A DNA stretch of 64,000 nucleotides from an uncultured Christensenellaceae bacterium (GTDB taxonomy: Bacteria > Bacillota > Clostridia > Christensenellales > CAG-314). Numbering within the stretch: position 1 is the stretch's first letter; the number at the start of each line of letters is the position of its first letter. Position numbers and translations under genes: made by a program. The notes below the pieces were generated by a model that was given only the letters and a program-made list of their open reading frames with translations, searched no databases and had not been told where the DNA came from. Below are positions 49,009 through 57,963 of the stretch, one piece after another. The stretch lies in contig CAJUIV010000006.1 of assembly GCA_910586905.1 (NCBI GenBank), forward strand, positions 12,554 through 76,553, given 5' to 3'.

Positions 49009-51366
49009 TTTGTTCTCCTTTATAATATTTACCGTACCGTCTACGGTTTGTTTATCATTTTGCAAAGACACCGCGCATTGAGCTTTGCAAACGTCTGTTT
49101 TTAAATTTTTACGATAACCGCGCGGTTTAAACAATCTTAACCGCAGAGCGTTTAAAACCACAAAAAGACTCGATACACTCATCGCTGCCGCTGCAATCAT
49201 GGGACTGAGTTTCCACCCGAGCGGCGTTGCAAACAATACGCCCGCGGCAAGCGGAATGCCAAGAGAATTATAGAAAAACGCCCAAAATAAATTCTGTTTG
49301 ATATTTCTGCGCGTTTTTCTGCTCAACTCGATTGCGTAAGGAACGTCGCGGATATCGTTTTTCATAAGCAGTACGTCCGCGCTGTCCACCGCGATATCCG
49401 AGCCGTTTGCAACCGCGAAACCGACGTCCGCTCGAGTTAACGCCGGCGCATCGTTTATACCGTCGCCAACCATTGCCGTCGCGCCTTCTTTCATAAGCTC
49501 GGATATTTTTTCTTCCTTTTGATTAGGCAACACTTCCGCGTAAAAAACTTCGATATCTACTTCCTTACATACCGCGCGCGCGGACGCGCTGTTATCTCCG
49601 GTAAGCAAAACTGGTTCGATTCCCAAATTTTTCAAATTTGCAACGGCTTCTTTAGAAGTGGATTTTATTTCATCGCCTACGCCTATTATACCTATCAATT
49701 TTTTATCTTCTGCAACCAAAAGACACGTCAACGCTTTAGAAGACATCTCGATGTACTGCGACGCATAATCGCTTTCGTCAACGCCTTGTTCTTCCATGAG
49801 ACGTTTGTTACCTATTGCGTAAAGTTTACCGTTTACTGTTGCTACGATTCCGCGTCCGGCAAGCGTTTCGAATTGCGAGGGCACCGAGAAACCGATTCCG
49901 ATTTGTTCCGCCTTTTCGACAACCGCTTTGCCCAAAGGATGCTCGCTTTGTTTTTCTATTCCGCCTACGACGGACAGAAGCTCGTTTTCGTCTATTTTGG
50001 AGTAAATTTCCTTAACTTGAGGTTTGCCTAAAGTTAACGTACCCGTTTTATCCAAAACCACTTTACGAATACCCGCTAATTTTTCCAGCGTTTCGCCGTC
50101 TTTTATCAAAACGCCGCGCTCGGCTCCTTTTCCCGTAGCAACCATTATAGCGACGGGTGTAGCCAATCCTAAGGCGCACGGACATGAAATAACAAGAACG
50201 GATATGGCAAAATCCAACGCAACGGAAAAATCCTTACCTACCGACATCCAAACTATAAACGTTATGAGCGATATAGACATAACTATAGGCACAAAGACGG
50301 CGGAAATTTTATCGGCAAGCCTTTGACTGGGAGCCTTAGAAGCCCCCGCTTCTTCGACAAGCGTGATTATCTGTTCCAAAACGCTGTCCTTACCTACGTT
50401 AGTAACCGATACTTGAACGTAGCCGTTTACATTTACCGTGCCGCCTATAACGAAATCGCCGAACTGCTTTTCGACAGGCAAACTTTCGCCGTTTACGCTG
50501 CTTTCATTCACAAAGCAGCTGCCCTGCGCGATTTTGCCGTCGGCAGGAAATACCATACCCGTTTTAACTATTACGATATCGCCAGTTTTAACGGATTTGC
50601 TGTCAACTTCCGTTTCCTCTCCGTCAACTAAAAGTATCGCTTTGTCGGGAGCAAGTTGACGAAGTTTATTTAAAGCATCGCCCGTTTTCAGTTTACTGCG
50701 TCCTTCGAAATACTTGCCCAAATCGACAAGCGCTAATATCATGGCGGAAGACTCGAAATACAGCTGATGATGGTACTTTTCTACCGTAGGCATATCGCCT
50801 CTGCCTAGCGCCGAACTCATTAAAAATATCATCACAGCTCCGTACAAACCGCCGGCAAAGGAACCTACGGCTATTAAACTGTCCATATTGGGCGCGCCGG
50901 TAAAAAGTCTTTTAAACCCGTTTATAAAATAACTTCGGTTAATGTACCATACCGGCAAACATAACAAAAACTGAACGAACGCGAACGAAACTGCGTTTTG
51001 ACTGCCGGAAAGAAATTTTGGCAAAGGAAGACCTATCATATGCCCCATTGCTACGTACATTAAAACGACACAAATTACAATGGAAGTTAAAAGCCTTGCG
51101 AGCGTTACGCCGCTTGTAATTTTCGGCGCGCTTTCTTTACTTTTTGCGTTTTCCGTATTTTTAACCGCAGCGCCGTAACCGGCTTTTTCCACAGCTTTTA
51201 TAATGTCGTTTATACTTGCGATTTTATCGTCAAAATCAACTGTCATACTGTTCGACAGCAAATTAACGGCAGTTTTTTTTACTCCGTCTACTTTTAAAAC
51301 GGCTTTTTCTACGTGAGCGGAACAAGCCGAACAAGTCATACCAATTACGTCAAATTTTTGTTTCAA
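48796..51366 (-). CDS. copA: Copper-exporting P1B ATPase CopA with C-terminal HMA domain
   Basis: An 856-residue Cu(I) pump: N-terminal HMA domain (GMTCSACSAHV, C12 and C15), eight membrane helices, actuator NGES near 292, C395-P-C397 in SCPCALGLATP, D439-K-T-G-T, SEHPLG, and GDGINDAPAL. After the pump a linker (about 755-785) leads to a second HMA domain (GMMCNRCVAHV, C798 and C801). The second domain starts at an internal ATG (49008) with its own ribosome binding site. Downstream is csoR. Confidence 0.96.
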   Translation of the reverse strand: MKQKFDVIGMTCSACSAHVEKAVLKVDGVKKTAVNLLSNSMTVDFDDKIASINDIIKAVEKAGYGAAVKNTENAKSKESAPKITSGVTLARLLTSIVICVVLMYVAMGHMIGLPLPKFLSGSQNAVSFAFVQFLLCLPVWYINRSYFINGFKRLFTGAPNMDSLIAVGSFAGGLYGAVMIFLMSSALGRGDMPTVEKYHHQLYFESSAMILALVDLGKYFEGRSKLKTGDALNKLRQLAPDKAILLVDGEETEVDSKSVKTGDIVIVKTGMVFPADGKIAQGSCFVNESSVNGESLPVEKQFGDFVIGGTVNVNGYVQVSVTNVGKDSVLEQIITLVEEAGASKAPSQRLADKISAVFVPIVMSISLITFIVWMSVGKDFSVALDFAISVLVISCPCALGLATPVAIMVATGKGAERGVLIKDGETLEKLAGIRKVVLDKTGTLTLGKPQVKEIYSKIDENELLSVVGGIEKQSEHPLGKAVVEKAEQIGIGFSVPSQFETLAGRGIVATVNGKLYAIGNKRLMEEQGVDESDYASQYIEMSSKALTCLLVAEDKKLIGIIGVGDEIKSTSKEAVANLKNLGIEPVLLTGDNSASARAVCKEVDIEVFYAEVLPNQKEEKISELMKEGATAMVGDGINDAPALTRADVGFAVANGSDIAVDSADVLLMKNDIRDVPYAIELSRKTRRNIKQNLFWAFFYNSLGIPLAAGVLFATPLGWKLSPMIAAAAMSVSSLFVVLNALRLRLFKPRGYRKNLKTDVCKAQCAVSLQNDKQTVDGTVNIIKENKMKYELQIEGMMCNRCVAHVTNALKSVQGVTDVTVSLEENKAVVECAAGIADNLKNAVEQQDYTVKEIKQL

Positions 51367-51469
51367 TATTCGCTCCTTATTTCAAAATAATATAACGGCG
51401 GCAGCGTTTCAAACCGTTACAATATATTTTATCTCAGATTATGTTGCCTGCATCAAACACAGAATAAGG

Positions 51470-51525
51470 ATATACCCCCACCGTGTATATGTATTTAGTA
51501 TACGCTAAATTATTGACTTTTGCAA
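51470..51525 (-). promoter_or_regulatory. copA promoter and CsoR-type operator
   Basis: TTGCAA (51520-51525) and TATACT (51497-51502) with a 17-bp spacer on the minus strand. Next to it, over the start region, ATATAC and GTATAT (51470-51475 and 51485-51490) flank a C5-rich centre (CCCCCACCGT), the layout of CsoR operators. Confidence 0.75.
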
Positions 51526-52039
51526 GTAAAAATATGCTTTTTAAATATTTTTTTCAGATAATATTTCGAGCAAAACTAAAAAACAACGAACAATAAATCG
51601 AAAAAGAGATTTGCATTTGACTAATAAAATATATTTAACTTTACTTAAGATTACTTGATTTTTATTTAGAGGAAAATATGTACGATTTTCAAATATACAA
51701 AACCGCAAAACAGCTAAACGACGTGTTGGATACAGCTTTCTTTTAATTGATAATTCGTTGTAGATAAATCTACAGCAGATTAGAAAATATTGAAATCCCG
51801 AAAAAGGAGAAGAATTGACTGCCTTTCGAACGGCGAAATTAACAATTACACTAATTACTCGATTACAATGTCTAAATAAAAATTTTCAATTACTTTCTAT
51901 ACAGATAAAATTTTTAAAATGAATTTCCACAACTTTTAGACCGTTTTCACAGTTTGAGCATTGATTTTATTATATGTTGAATGTAGAATTAAAGTAAGAA
52001 AACCAGCGAACTTAAATATTATCCATCAAAATTCAAATT
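51526..52039. other. Gene-free AT-rich interval
   Basis: No convincing gene. A 22-codon plus-strand ORF at 51678-51746 (MYDFQIYKTAKQLNDVLDTA, with AGAGGA upstream) may be a relic. An AAAAAGGAGAAG motif near 51800 has no start codon at the right distance. The strand-specific hairpin at 52040 could end a short transcript from here, but no promoter was located. Confidence 0.4.
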
Positions 52040-52086
52040 AACCGCGCAGCAGAAAACGTTTACTGTTGCGCGGTTATGTTTTTTAT
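52040..52086 (+). terminator. Terminator-like hairpin upstream of the GDPD gene
   Basis: AACCGCGCAGCAG and CTGTTGCGCGGTT pair (12 of 13, 52040-52052 with 52063-52075) and are followed by ATGTTTTTT on the plus strand, 50 nt before the GDPD gene. It overlaps the -35 of the GDPD promoter. Confidence 0.65.
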
Positions 52087-52094
52087 GTTATAAT
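52066..52094 (+). promoter_or_regulatory. Candidate promoter of the GDPD gene
   Basis: TTGCGC (52066-52071) and TATAAT (52089-52094), 17-bp spacer; the -35 is weak and lies in the 3' arm of the hairpin. Confidence 0.5.
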
Positions 52095-52126
52095 AAATAC
52101 GACACTTAAAAAGGAAAGTCTGCTTT

Positions 52127-53164
52127 ATGGATAAAAACAAGCGAAAATTTAACTGGAAACTGTTCTGCGTAATCATAGCGTCTATACTGATTGTTTATCT
52201 TATCATCGCGGTTTTACCGCGACCCAAAAGCGTAGAAAACAATCCTTTCGTTATCGATAAAGAAAGCCGTCCGCTGCTTATCGCGCACGGCGGCGGCAAC
52301 AGAGAATTTCCAGACAATACGCTAGAAGCGTGCTACAACGCGTACAGCGTAGACGAAAACGTAATGCTGGAGATGGACGTATCCATAACGAAAGACGGCG
52401 TAGTCATTATGTCGCACGACACTACTCTCGACAGACGTACAAACGCAGAAGGCGAGATTGCCGAATGGAACTACACCGATTTACTTGCGCAACGCGTAGA
52501 CTTCGGATACTACAACACAAAAGTCGACGGCGTTTATACCGAAAAAACTCCATATAAAGATTATAAAGATTGTGAGGTCAGACCGACCGACGTACCCGGC
52601 TATCCCGACGGGCTGCCGAATCGCGCCCCAAACGTATTTCTCGTTACGCGTCTGATAGACGTACTCGAAGCGTTTCCGAACAACACGGTAAACGTAGAAA
52701 TCAAGCAAAGCGGAGAAACGGGGCTTAAAGCGCTTGCTGCCGTTATAAAAATCATAGAAGATAAAAACGCTTTCGATAAAGTCGTTCTCGCTTCTTTCCA
52801 TAAAGAAATTTACAACGAACTTTTGCGCATACACAAAGAAGACCATCCCGAACTGCTGTTTTCTCCGCAAGACTCCGGCGTTGCGGCGCTGCTTATCACC
52901 GGAGCTTTGGGGCTGGACGTGTTCTTTAATCAACCTGTCGCGGTATTGCAAATACCTATGAGTCAAAAGGTAAAGGGAATCAACGTTCATCTCGATAAAA
53001 AATGGTTTGTCAAACGCGCGCACAAACATAACATTGCGGTACATTACTGGACTATAGACGACGTGGACGATATGAAATATCTTATCGAAATAGGCGCGGA
53101 CGGAATAATGACCAATTTGCCGCACACATTGCTCGAAGTATATAACGAAGTATTTTCAAAATAG
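52127..53164 (+). CDS. Membrane-anchored glycerophosphodiester phosphodiesterase
   Basis: A 345-residue protein with an N-terminal membrane anchor (about 12-31) and a TIM-barrel GDPD domain outside the membrane. Catalytic residues: H54 in LIAHGGGNREFPDNT, E82 and D84 in LEMDVSITKDG, H97 in MSHDTTLDRRTN, then NVEIK. It hydrolyses glycerophosphodiesters to glycerol-3-phosphate and an alcohol, possibly from lipid or teichoic acid turnover. AAAGGAAAG lies upstream of the ATG. Single-gene unit. Confidence 0.92.
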   Translation: MDKNKRKFNWKLFCVIIASILIVYLIIAVLPRPKSVENNPFVIDKESRPLLIAHGGGNREFPDNTLEACYNAYSVDENVMLEMDVSITKDGVVIMSHDTTLDRRTNAEGEIAEWNYTDLLAQRVDFGYYNTKVDGVYTEKTPYKDYKDCEVRPTDVPGYPDGLPNRAPNVFLVTRLIDVLEAFPNNTVNVEIKQSGETGLKALAAVIKIIEDKNAFDKVVLASFHKEIYNELLRIHKEDHPELLFSPQDSGVAALLITGALGLDVFFNQPVAVLQIPMSQKVKGINVHLDKKWFVKRAHKHNIAVHYWTIDDVDDMKYLIEIGADGIMTNLPHTLLEVYNEVFSK

Positions 53165-53207
53165 TATTCTCAAAAAAAACTTTAAACATAATATCTCTAC
53201 GGTTAAA

Positions 53208-53250
53208 TTGTATTGAAACCAAACGCAATAGTTTCAATACAATTTTATTT
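53208..53250 (+). terminator. Terminator of the GDPD gene
   Basis: TTGTATTGAAAC and GTTTCAATACAA (12 bp perfect) around an 11-nt loop, followed by TTTTATTTTT. Confidence 0.85.
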
Positions 53251-53673
53251 TTGCGATTATATCGTAAAACACTACTCCAGCTCAATAAATTGCAATTGAG
53301 TAATTTTGATGCAATTAAATCAGATTAAATTCGATTAGACTCAGATGATTTCTTACACGAATATCTAAAAAAGCTATCACTTTTAAGCGCGATACGGCGC
53401 AATCAAGCAGGTATAATTATATCGTTTGTAAAACGGCAATTATTAACTGATATGCGCTTTGCAAAAATAAAAAAATATGATAAAATATTTTCGTTATATA
53501 AAAATCAAGCGATATTTCTTAAGCTTTAAAGATACAAATAAACTCAACGTTGATTAATAAAAAGAACTCGGAAGAACTTTATAATGCGAAGGTAGAATAT
53601 ACGTCTGATTTATTTAACAAACCGCAACATTACAAACGTTTACGCTAAGCTTCAGCTGATTAAAGGATAGATT
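53251..53673 (+). other. Intergenic stretch with a shared sequence
   Basis: About 420 bases with no gene. AGCGCGATACGGCGCAAT (53386-53403) resembles sequences at 36069 and 42197. No clear promoter for the 53674 gene was identified, although TATAATTATA occurs at about 53412. Confidence 0.4.
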
Positions 53674-55023
53674 ATGAAAAATACCGTACCAGTAGAAAGT
53701 AGAACAAGACAAAGATTACGGCTTTCATCGCTTATACTATTTATATTTTTTGCGCTTATTGTCGTTATGCTCGTTTGCGCAAGTATGATAGACAAACAAA
53801 ATCTAAACGGAAATATAAAGCAAGTAACGGGAGTAATTACAGAAATAGAAAACGATGACGTAATTAAAATCGTATTAAAAGAAGACAACATACAAAACGT
53901 CTACAACGTAGTATGGGGCGATGCCGTAAACGTTGATTGGAACAAGTACGAAGGGCGTCAAGTAACACTCGTTGTACCTCAAAAAACGTTCGCTTGGAGT
54001 AATCCGTGGATTTTGGGACTCGAAACGGACGAAGGCACTGTTGTAGACTTTAACGACACTTTAAAATCGAAAAGAGAATCTAACGATACGATGATTTTGG
54101 TATGCGCCGTTTTAGCCGGAGTTTTAGGCGTAGCTACTTGCGGAGTATTTATTTGGAGAGTGAACCTATCTCCTACCGTCGAACGTCCGTTAGATAAACA
54201 GTACTGCGAGTTTTTAGTTCAACGGCAGCCCGTATGTCCCCAACGAAGAATACTTACGATTGTCAGTTTCTGCTTCGTTGCCGCAATACTGATCTTCGGG
54301 ACTGTCAGCGCAAGTTTGTCGGGTCTTGCGGAAGACAATCCCACGCTCGTAACTCCGTCTATCGTTATCGCCGTTTTATTGGCAGCGATACTTATAGGGG
54401 GAATAATCGCTCTGGTTATTATAAGCAACTGGGTTTTCAAAAAAGAAATCGACTATTACGCAGAAAATTTGCCGTTTGACTTTTCCGATATATCGCACGC
54501 GCCCATAAAAAAATCATTAAAATTAGAATTACAGCAAGAAATGAAAAAAGAACGCGCCCGCTTCCCACACTTACACGGCGACGGAGGAAACGGTTTCGAC
54601 GTGGAATTCACTGCCGACGGCGTAAACTTATACCTAGAATTTAACACGGAAGAACAAACGAATACCGACGTATCCGACGTTTTCCCCGAAATATCCGGTA
54701 GCAAAGACGCCGTATTCGAAGGCATAGATAACGCAAAAAATACGCCGATATATTTTTTAAGTTACGGCGCACTGAATTTCGAAGCCGTAGCGCACTACCG
54801 CAAGCGTCATCATCCGATGATGATTATAATTAAAAGCAGATTAAAGCCGCAAGTAGATTTTCCCGAAGATTTAGTTAACGATTTGCATATAGCGTTCGAT
54901 GTAAATCTGCAAAACACGATAAACGCGTTTAACGTGCCAGTTGAAAATCTTGATTACTTATTGGAAAACAAAAAACGCCTTATGTTGGCAAATTGCTATA
55001 AAAAAAACGAAAATAAAAATTGA
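53674..55023 (+). CDS. Membrane protein of unknown function
   Basis: A 449-residue protein. Hydrophobic segments: about 17-38, 142-162, 203-225 and 236-258. The loop between the first two (about 40-135) is beta-rich (KQVTGVITEIENDDVIKIVL then VTLVVPQKTF) and probably outside. A cytoplasmic C-terminal domain of about 190 residues contains FDFSDISHAPIKKSLKLEL and charged helices. I do not recognise the family. Not in an obvious operon; a terminator follows. An AAAGGATAG site precedes the ATG. Confidence 0.75.
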   Translation: MKNTVPVESRTRQRLRLSSLILFIFFALIVVMLVCASMIDKQNLNGNIKQVTGVITEIENDDVIKIVLKEDNIQNVYNVVWGDAVNVDWNKYEGRQVTLVVPQKTFAWSNPWILGLETDEGTVVDFNDTLKSKRESNDTMILVCAVLAGVLGVATCGVFIWRVNLSPTVERPLDKQYCEFLVQRQPVCPQRRILTIVSFCFVAAILIFGTVSASLSGLAEDNPTLVTPSIVIAVLLAAILIGGIIALVIISNWVFKKEIDYYAENLPFDFSDISHAPIKKSLKLELQQEMKKERARFPHLHGDGGNGFDVEFTADGVNLYLEFNTEEQTNTDVSDVFPEISGSKDAVFEGIDNAKNTPIYFLSYGALNFEAVAHYRKRHHPMMIIIKSRLKPQVDFPEDLVNDLHIAFDVNLQNTINAFNVPVENLDYLLENKKRLMLANCYKKNENKN

Positions 55024-55037
55024 TAGTCAGACGTTTG

Positions 55038-55070
55038 AACTCCCTTTTCTTTATAGATAAAGGGAGTTTT
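55038..55070 (+). terminator. Terminator after the 53674 gene
   Basis: AACTCCCTTT and AAAGGGAGTT (10 bp) followed by TTAATTT. Confidence 0.8.
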
Positions 55071-55218
55071 AATTTATAAACATTTATCAAAAAGAATTAT
55101 TAACAATACGCTATTTATATTTTTTTCTAAAAATTCTTCGTTATAACTTTTAGTTTTTTATTTACCGCTGAGTAAAGACGTTAAAAAGTGTCAATACTTT
55201 CGACGCGAGGTATAACGG

Positions 55219-57849
55219 ATGATTACTGAATTTTTATATAACAATTTTAAATGGAATTTCAATCAAAATTCGATGGACGGTTTATTGTCGCTTTCAACGA
55301 CAAAAAAACAATTCGAAACGCAGCTGGAAAAACTTGCGAGAAGATATTTTCCCGAAAGCAAGCAGATAAATTTATTCGAAACGGAATTTCTTTTAAATAA
55401 AGTCGCTTTATCAAAGGCGAAAGACGACGCTCAAAAAATAGCGAAAAGTAATTTTGCGTCTTTTTGGAACGATTTTTTAAGAATAAAACAAACTTTAAAC
55501 AAACGTTATTTAACGTTCCCTTCCGGCGCGAACAAAACGCGTTTAGAACTTATCGCCGAATTGATTGCCAAATGCACTCAGTTTTCAGAAACGGACGAAA
55601 CGATTACACAGCTTGCCGATACTGCGGTAAACACCTTGCAGCTTACGGAAAGGGAATCTCGCTATCTAAAATACGTTATAGATTTATACAAAATAAATTT
55701 TTATTGCATCGCAACTATCGCGGCTTTAAAAAATAAATCTTTGGGCAGACGTTCTTTAGCCAAAATGCTCAGACCAAACCTATTAAAACAAAACTACTCG
55801 GTATCTAAAAAATATTGTCAATCGCAATATCAAACGAAACGTTTGAATTCCGTGGTAGATTGTATGGGAAATTCTCTGGCTCGATTCGACGATATTGCCG
55901 TTCACGTTTCGTTGAAAACATTTATTTACGCTAACGGACGAAACGTTTTCGATACTTTTATAGAAAACCGCTTCGGTTACAATGTGGCGGAATTTAGAAG
56001 CGTCGATAAATCTTTAAAAGTGCATATGCTATATTTTTTGCAAGGATGTATGGAAGTAAGAAAATTCAGCGTTACGAACACGTCTAAATGCAAACGTAAA
56101 TTTTCGGTAGAAATACCCGTAAAACACGACGTTTCGCAAAATAAAACGTCTTACTTTAAAATGGCCGACGCGCTTTGTCTGACTATCGATAAAGAAAATT
56201 TTTATTGCGCTAACGCCTTGATTGCGGACAATGAAATAGTTAACTGCTACGGCGACCAATCGCTTAATTATGATTTTTCATTAGAATCTAACGCAACCAA
56301 AAATTTTGATATCGTAACGATTTACGCTGAAAATACGCCCACGCTGACACAAGAACTGGAAAGCTTGGAATATTTCGGCGCGACAGCTTGTCCTTACGTT
56401 TTCGACGAACAGTGCAACGATATAAAATACAGCGACGTGTCGCTAAATTTATCCGCGCACGGATACGTATTTAAAAAGCCAAACAGAACGCTATCGACCG
56501 CTTTAAATTTCAGCTATCAATTAGGAAACAGCGACCTGGCGACTTTTATAGATAATGCAGGCAACTGCGCTACCCTTATAAAAGGTTTCGTATTCGGAGT
56601 GAAAGGAGAAAGTATTTATTCCGTACGCAATGGTATAATAGACAAAATCAATGAAACGAATTTTCACATTGACGTTGACAGATTGCGCTACGATAAGGCG
56701 AATTCAAGCTGCGTAATTTATCACGATGCCGCCAAAGTATACGAAATCACTCACGTTAAACCTTGCAAAACTTTGATATATTTGCCTTTCCAGCAAAAAT
56801 CGCAGGTGATTTTTAAAAACAATATATTTCAAATAAGCGACGAAGAACGCAATTATACTGTAGAATTCGAAAACAAAATCGAAAGTTACACCACCAACGC
56901 TTTAGAGTGCAGCGAAGAAAAACTGAGATATAAACTGTCTAACGACAGCTCCGCGGGACATTGCTTGGCTGTCTGCATAGAAACTTCGACGAACGTTAAA
57001 TTTACCGTCAACACGGATAAAAGTACTTCCGCTTCCGCGCCGATTGTCAGAGAAAGTTTGGTATCGACATATTTAAACTATATAAACGATAAAAACGTAT
57101 TCTGTTTAAACAATCATTTAAAACGACCCGATTGCTTAACCGTTGCAGCGATATGTTATACCAATCCTCAATACGTAAAGAATTATGTGAAAAATATCTA
57201 CAGCAGTCTTAACGGCAAACAATACTATTACGACGCTACGGGCGAAAAAAAATACTGCAGAGACAGGCTCTCTCTTCCGCTAGCGTGCGTTTACTATCTC
57301 AATCTGATAAAAGACGATTTACCCACCGAGATTATTCAGTGCGCAAACGGAATACTGTTTAACGAAGAATTTGCCGACAAAGATTTATGCGTTAAAGCGC
57401 TGATTCTAAAAAAAGCCGCACAACTGACTTGTATGGACAAAGTGAGATGCTTGATAGAATACAATCTACTGAAAAAGAAAATTTGCAACGACAGTAAACT
57501 TTACGCTTACGCACAGGCAATCGGCGCGGTACCTATGACCAATCCGTCTAAATCGAGGTTGAAAGATTTATGCAATAAATACGATATTCCCAAAAGCTGG
57601 TACTACGTTTCGCAACTGGAAAACCTATACGGACTTTCTATATCTTCCGGGAAATTGCATATCTGCCCCAAAGTTACCGCCGAAAACGCGCTGGAACAAT
57701 TTGCTCTGAATATAAACGGCAAACGCATAGATACTACGTTTACAAAATCGACCGTACGTTCTATGACTTTAAACGGAGCTCAATGCTATCAGCCGTTTTT
57801 CCCCGACAAACTAAAAAACACAGAAAACCGGCTTGTAGTCAGATACTAA
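55219..57849 (+). CDS. Large GH94-like protein, probably catalytically altered
   Basis: An 876-residue protein without signal peptide or membrane segment. A helical N-terminus (about 1-200) is followed by a beta-rich region (about 205-390; EVRKFSVTNTSKCKRKFSVE) and a helical barrel-like C-terminal half. Two stretches recall GH94 phosphorylase/cyclic glucan synthase domains: QYYYDATGEKKYCRDRLSLP near 670-690, where family members have HWWHPP then TR-SDDLLWLP, and SWYYVSQLENLYGLSISSG near 800, like their GW.YR..LE.ILG. segment. The acidic residues of the SDD motif are not conserved (CRDRLSL). Possibly a non-catalytic or re-purposed member. Assignment is from remembered consensus only. Confidence 0.45.
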   Translation: MITEFLYNNFKWNFNQNSMDGLLSLSTTKKQFETQLEKLARRYFPESKQINLFETEFLLNKVALSKAKDDAQKIAKSNFASFWNDFLRIKQTLNKRYLTFPSGANKTRLELIAELIAKCTQFSETDETITQLADTAVNTLQLTERESRYLKYVIDLYKINFYCIATIAALKNKSLGRRSLAKMLRPNLLKQNYSVSKKYCQSQYQTKRLNSVVDCMGNSLARFDDIAVHVSLKTFIYANGRNVFDTFIENRFGYNVAEFRSVDKSLKVHMLYFLQGCMEVRKFSVTNTSKCKRKFSVEIPVKHDVSQNKTSYFKMADALCLTIDKENFYCANALIADNEIVNCYGDQSLNYDFSLESNATKNFDIVTIYAENTPTLTQELESLEYFGATACPYVFDEQCNDIKYSDVSLNLSAHGYVFKKPNRTLSTALNFSYQLGNSDLATFIDNAGNCATLIKGFVFGVKGESIYSVRNGIIDKINETNFHIDVDRLRYDKANSSCVIYHDAAKVYEITHVKPCKTLIYLPFQQKSQVIFKNNIFQISDEERNYTVEFENKIESYTTNALECSEEKLRYKLSNDSSAGHCLAVCIETSTNVKFTVNTDKSTSASAPIVRESLVSTYLNYINDKNVFCLNNHLKRPDCLTVAAICYTNPQYVKNYVKNIYSSLNGKQYYYDATGEKKYCRDRLSLPLACVYYLNLIKDDLPTEIIQCANGILFNEEFADKDLCVKALILKKAAQLTCMDKVRCLIEYNLLKKKICNDSKLYAYAQAIGAVPMTNPSKSRLKDLCNKYDIPKSWYYVSQLENLYGLSISSGKLHICPKVTAENALEQFALNINGKRIDTTFTKSTVRSMTLNGAQCYQPFFPDKLKNTENRLVVRY

Positions 57850-57897
57850 AAAGTCAAAACAATTATATAATACTGCGAATATCAAAATAAAAGATAA

Positions 57898-57929
57898 AAC
57901 GGGAGAAAGACACAAATCTTTCTCCCGTT
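57898..57929 (-). terminator. Terminator between convergent genes
   Basis: A 13-bp perfect stem (AACGGGAGAAAGA and TCTTTCTCCCGTT). On the minus strand it is followed by TTATCTTTTATTTTG, so it mainly serves the lipoprotein gene at 57964. Confidence 0.8.
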
Positions 57930-57963
57930 AGACTTATTCAAAAAAACACCGTAAATCTGTCGA

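Noticed and set aside
51678..51746. 22-codon ORF after the copA promoter
   Set aside because: Too short, no recognisable motif, and the surrounding AT-rich sequence makes such ORFs frequent; kept only as a possible relic.
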